Shown here: positions 57,290 to 64,000 of the stretch, in pieces
Position numbering within the stretch: position 1 is the first letter of the stretch
Layout of the letters: each line of letters starts with the position of its first letter
Source of the DNA: Planobispora rosea
GTDB lineage: Bacteria > Actinomycetota > Actinomycetes > Streptosporangiales > Streptosporangiaceae
DNA: 64,000 nt
Direction: 5' to 3'
Assembly: GCF_014648175.1 (NCBI RefSeq)
Contig: NZ_BMQP01000003.1
Location: forward strand, 1-64,000
The notes under the pieces: generated by a model
Told to the model about the DNA's origin: nothing
The model's input: the letters and a program-made list of their open reading frames with translations, nothing else
Databases searched by the model: none
Position numbers and translations under genes: made by a program

Positions 57290-58742
57290 GGGCGAAGCGG
57301 AACGCCGACGGGCGCGGTTCCCGGGTGAGCCGCCGGTACAGGGGCGTCGAGCCCGGCCAGTTGTTGGTCACCCGGCCGGCCGCGTTCTTGTACCAGCTCG
57401 CGCAGCCCGCCTGCCACACCATGTGGTCCATGGCCCGGTCCAGGGCCCGCCGCCAGGTGTCCATCGCCTCGGGCCGCACCTCCATCGGGCCCCGCTCCGT
57501 CAGGTGGGGCAGGCAGCCCATGATGTAGCGGACCTGGCATTCGATCATGAAGACGATCGAGTTGTGGCCGAGGTTGGTGTTGGGCCCGTACAGCAGGAAC
57601 AGGTTGGGGAAGTTCGGCACCGCGATGCCGAGATAGGCCTCGGCGCCGTCCTTCCACTCGTCGTGGAGCCGGCGTCCCTGCCTGCCGGCGATCTCCATCG
57701 GGACCAGGAACTCGGTGGTCAGGAAGCCCGTCGCGTAGACGATCGCATCGGCCTCGCGGATCCCGGTCTCGGTCTCCACCCCCTCCGGGACGATCCGGAC
57801 GATCCGGTCGGTGACCACGTCCACGTTCTGACGGGTCAGCGCGGGATAGAAGGCGCTGTCGATGACGACCCGCTTGCAGCCGATCGGGTAGTCCGGGGTG
57901 AGCTTGGCCCGCAGCTCCGGATCGGGGACCTGGGCGTGGAGGTGGTCCAGGGCGCGCTTGCGGAGCAGCCCGGTGCTCCAGCCGCCCGCGAGGGCGCGGT
58001 AGAGGGTGCCCTCGGCGTAACGGTAGATCCACTCCCGGTAGACCCGCTGGGTGAACGGGAGGTGGTGGAAGACGGCCCGGGCCGCCCGGTTGAAGGCGGC
58101 GTCCGGCTTGGGGATCACCCAGTTGGGGGTCCGCTGGAAGACGTCGAGGTGCCCGGCCGCCTCGGCCACCGGCGGGATGAGCTGGGCCGCCGACGAGCCG
58201 GTCCCGATCACGGCCACCCGCCTGCCGGTCAGGTCCTGGGAGTGGTCCCAGCGGGCCGAGTGGAAGGACGGCCCGGCGAAGGACGACATGCCCGGGATCT
58301 CGGGCAGGTGCGGCCGGTTGAGCTGGCCAACGGCCGAGACCACCACGTCGAAGAGCTCCTCGCTCTCCCGCCCCTCCGCGACGTCCGCGGCGCGCACCCG
58401 CCACCTGCCCAGCGTCTCGTCGTAGGCGGCTGAGACGACCTCGGTGTTCAGCCGGATGCGGGAGCGCAGGCCGTACTTGTCGGCGCACTCCTCCAGGTAG
58501 CCGAGGATCTCCGGCTGCCCGGGATAGCGGCGGGTCCAGCTGGAGTAGCGCTCGAAGGAGAAGGAGTAGAGGTGGGAGGGGATGTCGCAGCCGGCTCCGG
58601 GATAGGTGTTGTCGCGCCAGGTGCCTCCGACGTCGTCGCCCTTCTCGAAGACGGTGAAGGAGCCGATGCCCGCCCTGTGGAGCTGGATGGCCATGCACAG
58701 CCCGCCGAACCCGGCACCGATGATCGCGACAGTGGGACCCAT
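57285..58742 (-). CDS. Baeyer-Villiger-type flavin monooxygenase
   Basis: A 485-aa FAD/NADPH enzyme. The FAD motif is IIGAGFGGL (7-15), followed by VGGTWRDNTYPGAGCD (38-53), the BVMO fingerprint FAGPSFHSARW (155-165, FxGxxxHxxxW), and the NADPH motif IGTGSSAAQ (179-187). YATGF lies near 340. It would insert oxygen beside a ketone or hydroxylate a substrate. The ATG at 58742 follows GGAGG by 6 nt; an upstream start at 58772 is less likely. The exporter gene lies 94 bp upstream on the same strand. Confidence 0.92.
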   Translation of the reverse strand: MGPTVAIIGAGFGGLCMAIQLHRAGIGSFTVFEKGDDVGGTWRDNTYPGAGCDIPSHLYSFSFERYSSWTRRYPGQPEILGYLEECADKYGLRSRIRLNTEVVSAAYDETLGRWRVRAADVAEGRESEELFDVVVSAVGQLNRPHLPEIPGMSSFAGPSFHSARWDHSQDLTGRRVAVIGTGSSAAQLIPPVAEAAGHLDVFQRTPNWVIPKPDAAFNRAARAVFHHLPFTQRVYREWIYRYAEGTLYRALAGGWSTGLLRKRALDHLHAQVPDPELRAKLTPDYPIGCKRVVIDSAFYPALTRQNVDVVTDRIVRIVPEGVETETGIREADAIVYATGFLTTEFLVPMEIAGRQGRRLHDEWKDGAEAYLGIAVPNFPNLFLLYGPNTNLGHNSIVFMIECQVRYIMGCLPHLTERGPMEVRPEAMDTWRRALDRAMDHMVWQAGCASWYKNAAGRVTNNWPGSTPLYRRLTREPRPSAFRFAR

Positions 58743-58836
58743 GGAAGTCCTCCGGGGGGAGTCAGGATCCACTTACATTAGGCGATCTGGTCGCATTGGG
58801 GAACAGGTGCGAGCTTCGTCGGATACACCCGTTCTG

Positions 58837-60063
58837 TTAAGCCGTACGGCACCTTCTGAGCGCGGACACCGCGGCCAGCAGGACGATCCCTCGCAGCACG
58901 CCCGCGACGAGGTACGGCGCACGCAGCCCGAGCGCGTGCGCCACCAGCCCGCCGGCCAGGGCTCCGAGCGGGATCAGCCCCCAGCCGAGCATCTTGTAGA
59001 CGCCGTTCACCCGGCCGAGCATCCCGGACGGCACAGCCTGCTGCCGGAGACTGACGGTCACGATGTTCCAGAGGGTGACGACGAAGCCGTTGACGGCCAG
59101 CAGGGTGCCCAGCACGATCGCGTTCGGACTCAGCCCGATCCCGATGAAGACGACGACGTTCACGGCGAGCCCCGTGAGGAGGGCGGGAAGCTCCCCGGCT
59201 CTGCTGACGACGCGTGCGCCGGCCAGGCCGCCGAGCAGGCTGCCGGCCGCGGCGCCGGCCAGCAGCAGGCCGTAACCGCGCGCGTCGAGACCCAGCGTCC
59301 GGGTGGCCAGCAGGACGAGGGTGGCGTTACCGAGATGGCCGCAGAAGGTGTTGACCCCGAGCAGGACGGCGAGGGTGCGCAACAGGCGGTGGCGGACCAG
59401 CCAGCGCAGGCCGTCCGCGATCGCCGTGCGCATCGGGGGGTGCTCGCCCCGGCGGCGCCCGCATCCGGGCAGGACCGCCAGCAACGCGGCCGACAGAGCG
59501 AATGAGGCGGCGTCCATCCCGAACGGCAGTGCCACGGCGACCGCGAAGAGCAGGCTGCCGATCGGCGGTCCCAGGAACTGGGAGCCGAGCGTGGTGATCG
59601 TCTGCTGGTGGCCGTTCGCCGTGTGCAGCAGGGGAGCGGCGACGATGTCCGGCATGATCGCCTGTGCCGCGGTGGCGGAGACGACCGTACACACCCCCAG
59701 CGCGAAGGTCATGATCGCGAGCATCGGGATGTCGAGGCGGCCGGACGCGGCAAGGACCGCGATGGCACCGGCGATCACCGCCTGGAGCGCCTGGGCGCGC
59801 CACATGAGGCCGACGCGGTCGTACCGGTCGACGAGCGCCCCGGCGGGCAGCGACAGCAGCAGCCACGGCAGGTACATCGCCGCGGAGACGACCGACACCA
59901 GCCGCGGGTCACGTGTGATCGTGACGGCCAGCAACGGAACCGCCGCGGCGAACACGCCGTCCCCGGCGGCGTTGACGCCCGTCGCCCACCACAACCGCCA
60001 GTAGGCCGGAGACAAGCGTGGCGAGGCGCCGGCCCGCGTCCCCTCGCATCCCATGCCTTTCAT
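58837..60063 (-). CDS. MFS exporter (MFS_3/enterobactin-exporter-like)
   Basis: A 408-aa transporter with 12 predicted helices. The first helix region is SPAYWRLWWATGVNAAGDGVFAAAVPLLAV, and loop 2-3 has LPAGALVDRYDR; SVSLRQQAVPSGMLGRVNGVYKMLGWGLIPLGALAGG-like sequence (here from TVSLRQQAVPSG) is the mark of the MFS_3 group, which includes macrolide and siderophore exporters. ATG60063 has GGAGG 8 nt upstream. It is divergent from an ArsR-type regulator, which probably represses it. Confidence 0.9.
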   Translation of the reverse strand: MKGMGCEGTRAGASPRLSPAYWRLWWATGVNAAGDGVFAAAVPLLAVTITRDPRLVSVVSAAMYLPWLLLSLPAGALVDRYDRVGLMWRAQALQAVIAGAIAVLAASGRLDIPMLAIMTFALGVCTVVSATAAQAIMPDIVAAPLLHTANGHQQTITTLGSQFLGPPIGSLLFAVAVALPFGMDAASFALSAALLAVLPGCGRRRGEHPPMRTAIADGLRWLVRHRLLRTLAVLLGVNTFCGHLGNATLVLLATRTLGLDARGYGLLLAGAAAGSLLGGLAGARVVSRAGELPALLTGLAVNVVVFIGIGLSPNAIVLGTLLAVNGFVVTLWNIVTVSLRQQAVPSGMLGRVNGVYKMLGWGLIPLGALAGGLVAHALGLRAPYLVAGVLRGIVLLAAVSALRRCRTA

Positions 60064-60092
60064 GCCGGGATCCTCCGATGCCGGGTGCCGCC

Positions 60093-60122
60093 ATGACATC
60101 GTTTAGCTTCCTCCTACATAGT
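60093..60122 (+). promoter_or_regulatory. Leaderless-type promoter of the ArsR-like gene
   Basis: ATGACA (60093-60098), an 18-bp spacer and CATAGT (60117-60122) end 6 bp before the ATG at 60129; no ribosome site is present. Confidence 0.45.
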
Positions 60123-60128
60123 CGAGCC

Positions 60129-60746
60129 ATGGCTCTGAGAGTCGATCTCGGCGTGGCCGAGCTGGCGGCGACACGATTCGCGATCTCACCGCTGTCCGAG
60201 ACGGTGGCCGGCCTGCAGCAAATGGGCGGCCGCGATCGGAACCCGCTCAACCTGCGGTGGCTGCGGTGGGCGAGCGACGAATTCGCCCGGCGTCCCCTCG
60301 ACCTGCCGCGCACCTGGCCGCTGCTGGTGAACGACCGTCCCAGCTGGCCGGAGTTCCTCGTCCCCGCCCCGCTCGGCGCGGGCGCGTCGATCGAGGACGA
60401 CCTGGCCGCACTGGAGAGGACGACCGCCCATCAGGTGCGGGCCAGCCTCCGGCGCGTGTTCGGTGAAGACCTCCCGGACACCGCCGCCGCGCTCGCCGCG
60501 CGGCCGGCGGCGGGGAGCACGGTCCGGCTGCTCGGCCGGGCGCGTGCCGAACTGCTGGAGGCGCTGCGCTCTCCCGCCACGACGACGGAGCTGGCCCGCG
60601 CGCTGGGTGTCACGCCCAGTGCGGTGTCGCAACACCTGGGAGTACTGCGCGAGAACGGGCTGGTCGCGCGCGAGCGAGCCGGGCGCAACGTCCTGTACAC
60701 GGCAACCGCCCTCGGCGTTTCCCTGATCTCTCCCGATCTCCCCTGA
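60129..60746 (+). CDS. ArsR-family winged-helix regulator
   Basis: A 205-aa regulator. The C-terminal winged helix has LLEALRSPATTTELARALGVTPSAVSQHLGVLRENGLVARERAGRNVLY in its last 75 residues. The larger N-terminal region (RFAISPLSETVAGLQQMGG onward) is that of the DUF5937-like actinobacterial ArsR group. No metal-binding Cys cluster is seen, so the ligand is probably not a metal. It is divergent from the MFS exporter gene. Confidence 0.9.
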   Translation: MALRVDLGVAELAATRFAISPLSETVAGLQQMGGRDRNPLNLRWLRWASDEFARRPLDLPRTWPLLVNDRPSWPEFLVPAPLGAGASIEDDLAALERTTAHQVRASLRRVFGEDLPDTAAALAARPAAGSTVRLLGRARAELLEALRSPATTTELARALGVTPSAVSQHLGVLRENGLVARERAGRNVLYTATALGVSLISPDLP

Positions 60747-60806
60747 CCTTCCCTGATCGGTACGGCCGCCCGAGCCTCCCCTCGGCGGTACGGCCGACCG
60801 GGTGGC

Positions 60807-60840
60807 CCCGCCGCCGGAATCACGTGATCCCGGCGGCGGG
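60807..60840. repeat. 34-bp near-perfect palindrome
   Basis: Arms 60807-60823 and 60824-60840 match at 16 of 17 positions, centred on ATCACGTGAT. It ends 4 bp before the -10 of the Nif3-like gene and lies 60 bp after the ArsR-like stop. It could be an operator or the terminator of the ArsR-like gene. Confidence 0.8.
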
Positions 60841-60844
60841 CCGA

Positions 60845-60850
60845 TAGTCT
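60845..60850 (+). promoter_or_regulatory. -10 placed for a leaderless start (Nif3-like operon)
   Basis: TAGTCT is followed by 6 nt and then GTG60857; no ribosome site is seen. Confidence 0.55.
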
Positions 60851-60856
60851 GCGCAC

Positions 60857-61702
60857 GTGCCTACCCTCGCCGACGTCGTCGAAGTGCTCGAATCCGCCTA
60901 CGACCCCCGGTGGGCGGAGTCGTGGGACGCGGTCGGGCTCGTCTGCGGCGACCCGTCCCAGCCCGTCACGAAGATCCTGTTCGCGGTGGACCCCGTGGCC
61001 GCCGTCGCCGACGAGGCGGTCTCCTGGGGCGCCGACCTGATCGTCACCCACCACCCGCTCTACCTGCGCGGCACCACGAGCGTCGCCGCCACCACCTTCA
61101 AGGGCCGCCTGGTCCACACGCTGATCAAGAACGACATCGGCCTCTACACCGCCCACACCAACGCCGACGTCGCCGATCCCGGCGTCTCCGACGCCCTCGC
61201 CCGCGCCGTCGGGCTGACCGGCCCGCTGGTCCCGCTGAGCCCTGCCGCCGACGACCCCCGCCGGGGACTCGGCCGCGTCGGTTCCCTGCCCGCTCCGATG
61301 TCCCTGCGCGACTTCGCCCGGCAGGCCGCCCGCGGCCTGCCGGGGACGGCGGGCGGCCTGCGCGTCGCCGGGGACCCCGGCCGCGAGGTCCGGCGGGTCG
61401 CGGTGAGCGGGGGAGCGGGGGACTCCCTCCTCGGGACGGCCCGCGCCGCCGGGGTGGACGTGTTCCTCACCGCGGACCTGCGCCACCACCCGGCCAGCGA
61501 GTTCATCGAGGCCGCCGCGGACGGGGACGGGCCCGCCCTGATCGACGCGGCCCATTGGGCCACCGAGTGGCCCTGGCTGGCCGACGCGGCCCGGATCGTG
61601 ACGTCCGGGTTGGCGGCCAAGGGGATTAATGTTGAGACGCGCGTGTCCGAGACGGTGACGGACGCGTGGACGACAACAGCAGAGTGCGAGGAAACGACGT
61701 GA
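60857..61702 (+). CDS. Nif3-like dinuclear metal centre protein
   Basis: A 281-aa Nif3/YbgI-family protein. N-terminal LADVVEVLESAYDPRWAESWDAVGL, metal ligands in VTHHPLY and YTAHTNAD, and C-terminal FLTADLRHHPASEF and ALIDAAHWATEWPW supply the remaining His and Glu. The family is often annotated GTP cyclohydrolase I type 2, but the reaction is not settled. Order and 4-bp overlaps with the zinc-ribbon and RNase H genes match the mycobacterial Rv2230c-Rv2229c-Rv2228c block. Confidence 0.93.
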   Translation: MPTLADVVEVLESAYDPRWAESWDAVGLVCGDPSQPVTKILFAVDPVAAVADEAVSWGADLIVTHHPLYLRGTTSVAATTFKGRLVHTLIKNDIGLYTAHTNADVADPGVSDALARAVGLTGPLVPLSPAADDPRRGLGRVGSLPAPMSLRDFARQAARGLPGTAGGLRVAGDPGREVRRVAVSGGAGDSLLGTARAAGVDVFLTADLRHHPASEFIEAAADGDGPALIDAAHWATEWPWLADAARIVTSGLAAKGINVETRVSETVTDAWTTTAECEETT

Positions 61703-62439
61703 AAGCAGCCCCGGCAGACCAGAAGCGCCTGCTCGACCTGGCCGAGATCGACTCCGTCATCGACCGGCTGGCCCACCGCCGCCGCACCCTGCCGGAGCTG
61801 GCGGAGATAGACGAGCTCGCCGCCCGCGTGGCCAGGCTGGCGACCCAGGTGATCGCCGCCGAGACCGAGGCGGGTGACCTCGCCCGCGAGCAGGCCAAGG
61901 CCGAGGGCGACGTCGACTCGGTCCGCACCCGCGCCGAGCGCGACCAGAAGCGCCTCGACTCCGGGCAGGTGTCCTCCCCGAAGGACCTCGCCAGCCTCCA
62001 GTCGGAGATCGCCTCCCTGAACCGCCGCCAGAGCGACCTCGAGGAGGTCGTCCTGGAGATCATGGAGCGCAGGGAGGCGGCCGACGCGCAGGTGGCGAAG
62101 CTGGCCGCCGAGCGCGACGAGCTCGCCGCCTCCCGCGGCGCCGCCGAGGACCGCAGGGACGCCGCGTTCGCCGAGATCGACAAGGAGAGGGCCGAGGCCC
62201 AGGAGCGGCGCGCCGCCGTCGCCGGCGGCATCCCCGCCGACCTGCTCTCCCTCTACGAGAAGCTCCGCGAGCAGTTCGGCGTGGGTGCCGCGATGCTCCA
62301 GGGCGGGCGCTGCCTCGGCTGCCGTACGAGCCTGTCGATCGCCGATCTCAACCGCATCAAGTCCGCCGCCCACGACGAGGTGGTCCGTTGCGAGGAGTGC
62401 CGCCGCATCCTGGTCCGCACCCCGGAATCCGGCCTGTGA
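61699..62439 (+). CDS. Coiled-coil zinc-ribbon protein (CT398-like)
   Basis: A 246-aa protein. Residues about 5-180 form long heptad-rich helices (a coiled-coil hairpin). The C-terminal zinc ribbon has CLGCRTSLS and CEECRRIL, two CxxC pairs. Homologues are thought to link nucleic-acid or chaperone partners; no enzymatic role is known. GTG61699 overlaps the Nif3 stop by 4 bp after GAGGAAA, and its own stop overlaps the RNase H start by 4 bp. Confidence 0.92.
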   Translation: MKAAPADQKRLLDLAEIDSVIDRLAHRRRTLPELAEIDELAARVARLATQVIAAETEAGDLAREQAKAEGDVDSVRTRAERDQKRLDSGQVSSPKDLASLQSEIASLNRRQSDLEEVVLEIMERREAADAQVAKLAAERDELAASRGAAEDRRDAAFAEIDKERAEAQERRAAVAGGIPADLLSLYEKLREQFGVGAAMLQGGRCLGCRTSLSIADLNRIKSAAHDEVVRCEECRRILVRTPESGL

Positions 62440-63749
62440 CCTCGTACATCGTCGAGGCCGACGGCGGGTCCCGGGGCAATCCCGGGCCCGCCGGTTACGG
62501 GGCGGTGGTCAGGGACGCCGCCGACGGGCAGATCCTCGCCGAGGACGCCGCGGCGATCGGCACGGCCACCAACAACGTCGCGGAGTACCGCGGGCTGATC
62601 GCGGGCCTGCGGTCCCTGCTCGACCTGGCGGGGGACGGTGCGGCCGTCGAGGTACGGATGGACTCCAAGCTGGTGATCGAGCAGATGGCCGGCCGCTGGA
62701 AGATCAAGAACGAGGGCCTGCGCCCGCTCGCGCTGGAGGCGGGGGCGCTGGCCCGCCGCCTCCGCGTCGCCTGGCGGTGGATTCCCCGCGAGCGGAACCG
62801 GGAGGCCGACCGGCTGGCCAACGAGGCCATGGACGCCGCGGCCAAGGGCCTCGCCTGGCACTCCACGACGACTTCGGGCGAGCCCGGGTCCCTCGCCTCC
62901 GGCCGGGGCGCCCCGGGTCTGGACGCCTCCGGTCGTGTCCCGTCACGCTCGGCCGGCCCCGGCCCGGCCGCTTCTGACCCCGCCTCCGAGCTCGCCGTCC
63001 CGGCCCCGGCTCCGGCTGTGGCGGGAGCGGAGGGCGCCCAGGAGTCCCTCTTCGACTCGACGGATATTTCCGAAATATCAGCAGAGACCCCTGGTCCGGC
63101 AGGGAAGGGGACCGGATGGCGGCCGGCCACGACCACCGCCACCACCCTCGTCCTGCTCCGTCACGGTGAGACCGCGCTCTCCGTCGAGCGCAGGTTCTCC
63201 GGACTCGGCGACCCCGAGCTGACCCCCAACGGCACCGCCCAGGCCGAGGCCGCGGCGGCCAGGCTCGCGCGGGCGCCGTACGGCATTCAGGTGATCGTCA
63301 GCTCCCCGCTCAAGCGCGCCCGTGCCACCGCCGAGGCCGTCGCCGCGCGGACCGGCCTGGAGGTGGTCATCGAGGAGGGGCTGCGGGAGGCCGACTTCGG
63401 TGACTGGGAGGGGCACACCTTCACCGAGATCCAGCGCCGCTGGCCGGACGAGCTCGCGGCCTGGCTGGCGGACCCGTCCGTCGCGCCGCCGGGCGGGGAG
63501 AGCTTCGAGGCGGTGGCCCGGCGGGTCCAGGCGGTCCGGGACGAGCTGGTCGAGCGCTACGAGGGCAGGACGGTCCTCGCCGTCTCCCATGTCACGCCCA
63601 TCAAGACGATGCTCCGGCTCGCGCTGCTGGCGCCCCCCGCCGCGCTGTACCGCATGCACCTCGACCTGGCGTGCGTCTCACTGATCGAGTACTACGCCGA
63701 CGGGCCCGCGGTGGTGAAGGCGTTCAACGACACCTCGCATCTCCACTGA
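62436..63749 (+). CDS. Bifunctional RNase H / acid phosphatase
   Basis: A 437-aa fusion. The N-terminal RNase HI-like domain (about 1-140) has catalytic Asp in EADGGSRGNPG, NNVAEYRGL (Glu), RMDSKLVIEQM (Asp) and NREADRLANEAM (Asp), and should degrade RNA in RNA-DNA hybrids. A Pro/Ala/Gly-rich linker of about 80 residues leads to a histidine-phosphatase domain with LLRHGETALS (nucleophile His), SSPLKRARATAE, and SHVTPIKTML. This matches Rv2228c, whose phosphatase half resembles alpha-ribazole phosphatase. The start is set by GTGA overlap. Confidence 0.94.
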   Translation: MTSYIVEADGGSRGNPGPAGYGAVVRDAADGQILAEDAAAIGTATNNVAEYRGLIAGLRSLLDLAGDGAAVEVRMDSKLVIEQMAGRWKIKNEGLRPLALEAGALARRLRVAWRWIPRERNREADRLANEAMDAAAKGLAWHSTTTSGEPGSLASGRGAPGLDASGRVPSRSAGPGPAASDPASELAVPAPAPAVAGAEGAQESLFDSTDISEISAETPGPAGKGTGWRPATTTATTLVLLRHGETALSVERRFSGLGDPELTPNGTAQAEAAAARLARAPYGIQVIVSSPLKRARATAEAVAARTGLEVVIEEGLREADFGDWEGHTFTEIQRRWPDELAAWLADPSVAPPGGESFEAVARRVQAVRDELVERYEGRTVLAVSHVTPIKTMLRLALLAPPAALYRMHLDLACVSLIEYYADGPAVVKAFNDTSHLH

Positions 63750-63795
63750 TCCGGCTCCGTCGTCAGGGTGATGCTGAGTTCGTCCCACAATCCAC

Positions 63796-63801
63796 TAGAT
63801 T
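63796..63801 (+). promoter_or_regulatory. -10 placed for a leaderless start (beta-lactamase-fold gene)
   Basis: TAGATT ends 7 bp before the ATG at 63809, and no ribosome site is visible. Confidence 0.45.
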
Positions 63802-63808
63802 GCCGGAT

Positions 63809-64000
63809 ATGACGAACCTTGGCGGCATGGTGCAGGAGACCACCGATCGGCTCGCGAAGCACCAGGTGGGCGTGGTGGTCGCCGCGATCGCCGGGGAATC
63901 GGTGGAGATCCGGGGCGCCGGGCGGACGGGCGGGAAGCCTGACGGCGTTCCCGGCGCCGACACGGTGTTCGAGATCGGCTCGGTGACCAAGGTGTTCACG
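63809..64000 (+). CDS. Serine hydrolase of the beta-lactamase/PBP fold (5' part)
   Basis: The first 64 residues are present and the gene runs off the window. MTNLGGMVQETTDRLAKH, then GVVVAAIAG and FEIGSVTKVFT, where SVTK is the SxxK nucleophile motif of class C beta-lactamase-like enzymes. No signal peptide is seen, so an esterase or peptidase in the cytosol is as likely as a true beta-lactamase. Confidence 0.85.
   Translation, partial: MTNLGGMVQETTDRLAKHQVGVVVAAIAGESVEIRGAGRTGGKPDGVPGADTVFEIGSVTKVFT

Overview
This is a very GC-rich, gene-dense actinobacterial chromosome segment. Third codon positions are almost all G or C, GTG starts are frequent, several promoters look leaderless, and many neighbouring genes are coupled by 4-bp ATGA/GTGA overlaps. 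The mix of genes (NB-ARC/LuxR-type STAND regulators, a bacterial terpene synthase, a secreted chitinase, sugar ABC operons without an ATPase, an RNase H/acid phosphatase bifunctional protein) suggests a filamentous actinomycete, plausibly Streptosporangiaceae. That placement is inference. I see no tRNA, rRNA, transposase, phage gene or CRISPR array.

Layout. 1-10 kb: tail of an unseen gene with a 60-bp duplication, a UvrA-like ABC protein, small NTF2-like, DUF1330 and cupin proteins, a large LuxR-type regulator, a HAD hydrolase, and a minus-strand run of amidohydrolase-like protein, gamma-glutamyltransferase and a small protein. 10-20 kb: secreted M6 metalloprotease, acyl-CoA dehydrogenase, membrane-anchored NB-ARC/TPR ATPase, membrane protein, tyrosine phosphatase, Gfo/Idh/MocA oxidoreductase and PAC2 protein. 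20-28.5 kb: a lone class I terpene synthase behind stacked repeat elements, an AfsR-type ATPase without HTH, a small acidic protein, and a coupled pair made of a hydrolase-ABC ATPase fusion and its permease. 28.5-37 kb: a lone CoxL-type subunit, GNAT, a polytopic membrane protein facing a CopC-CopD pair, and a divergent LysR/MFS pair. 37-46 kb: secreted GH18 chitinase, a LacI regulator, and a sugar-uptake operon (binding protein, two permeases, intracellular GH5) with shared operator-like boxes. 46-55 kb: an SDR/AurF-type diiron oxygenase operon, DMT transporter, orphan histidine kinase, and an acyl-CoA dehydrogenase pair with an acyl-CoA ligase. 54-64 kb: AraC regulator, NmrA-like oxidoreductase, M19 dipeptidase, Baeyer-Villiger-type monooxygenase, MFS exporter/ArsR pair, the conserved Nif3-zinc ribbon-RNase H operon, and a truncated beta-lactamase-fold gene.

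How parts work together. The clearest functional unit is carbohydrate use: extracellular chitinase, plus LacI-controlled import and cytosolic hydrolysis of a beta-glycoside. The other units are fatty or branched acyl-CoA oxidation (50.2-54.1 kb), copper handling (32.8-34.6 kb), and small oxidative gene pairs that may be specialised metabolism.

The most unusual items are the membrane-spanning hydrolase-ABC fusion, a set of TAGnnT promoters placed exactly for leaderless starts, recurrent tandem duplications across stop codons, and a degenerate amidohydrolase. All motif calls are read by eye; no database search was run.
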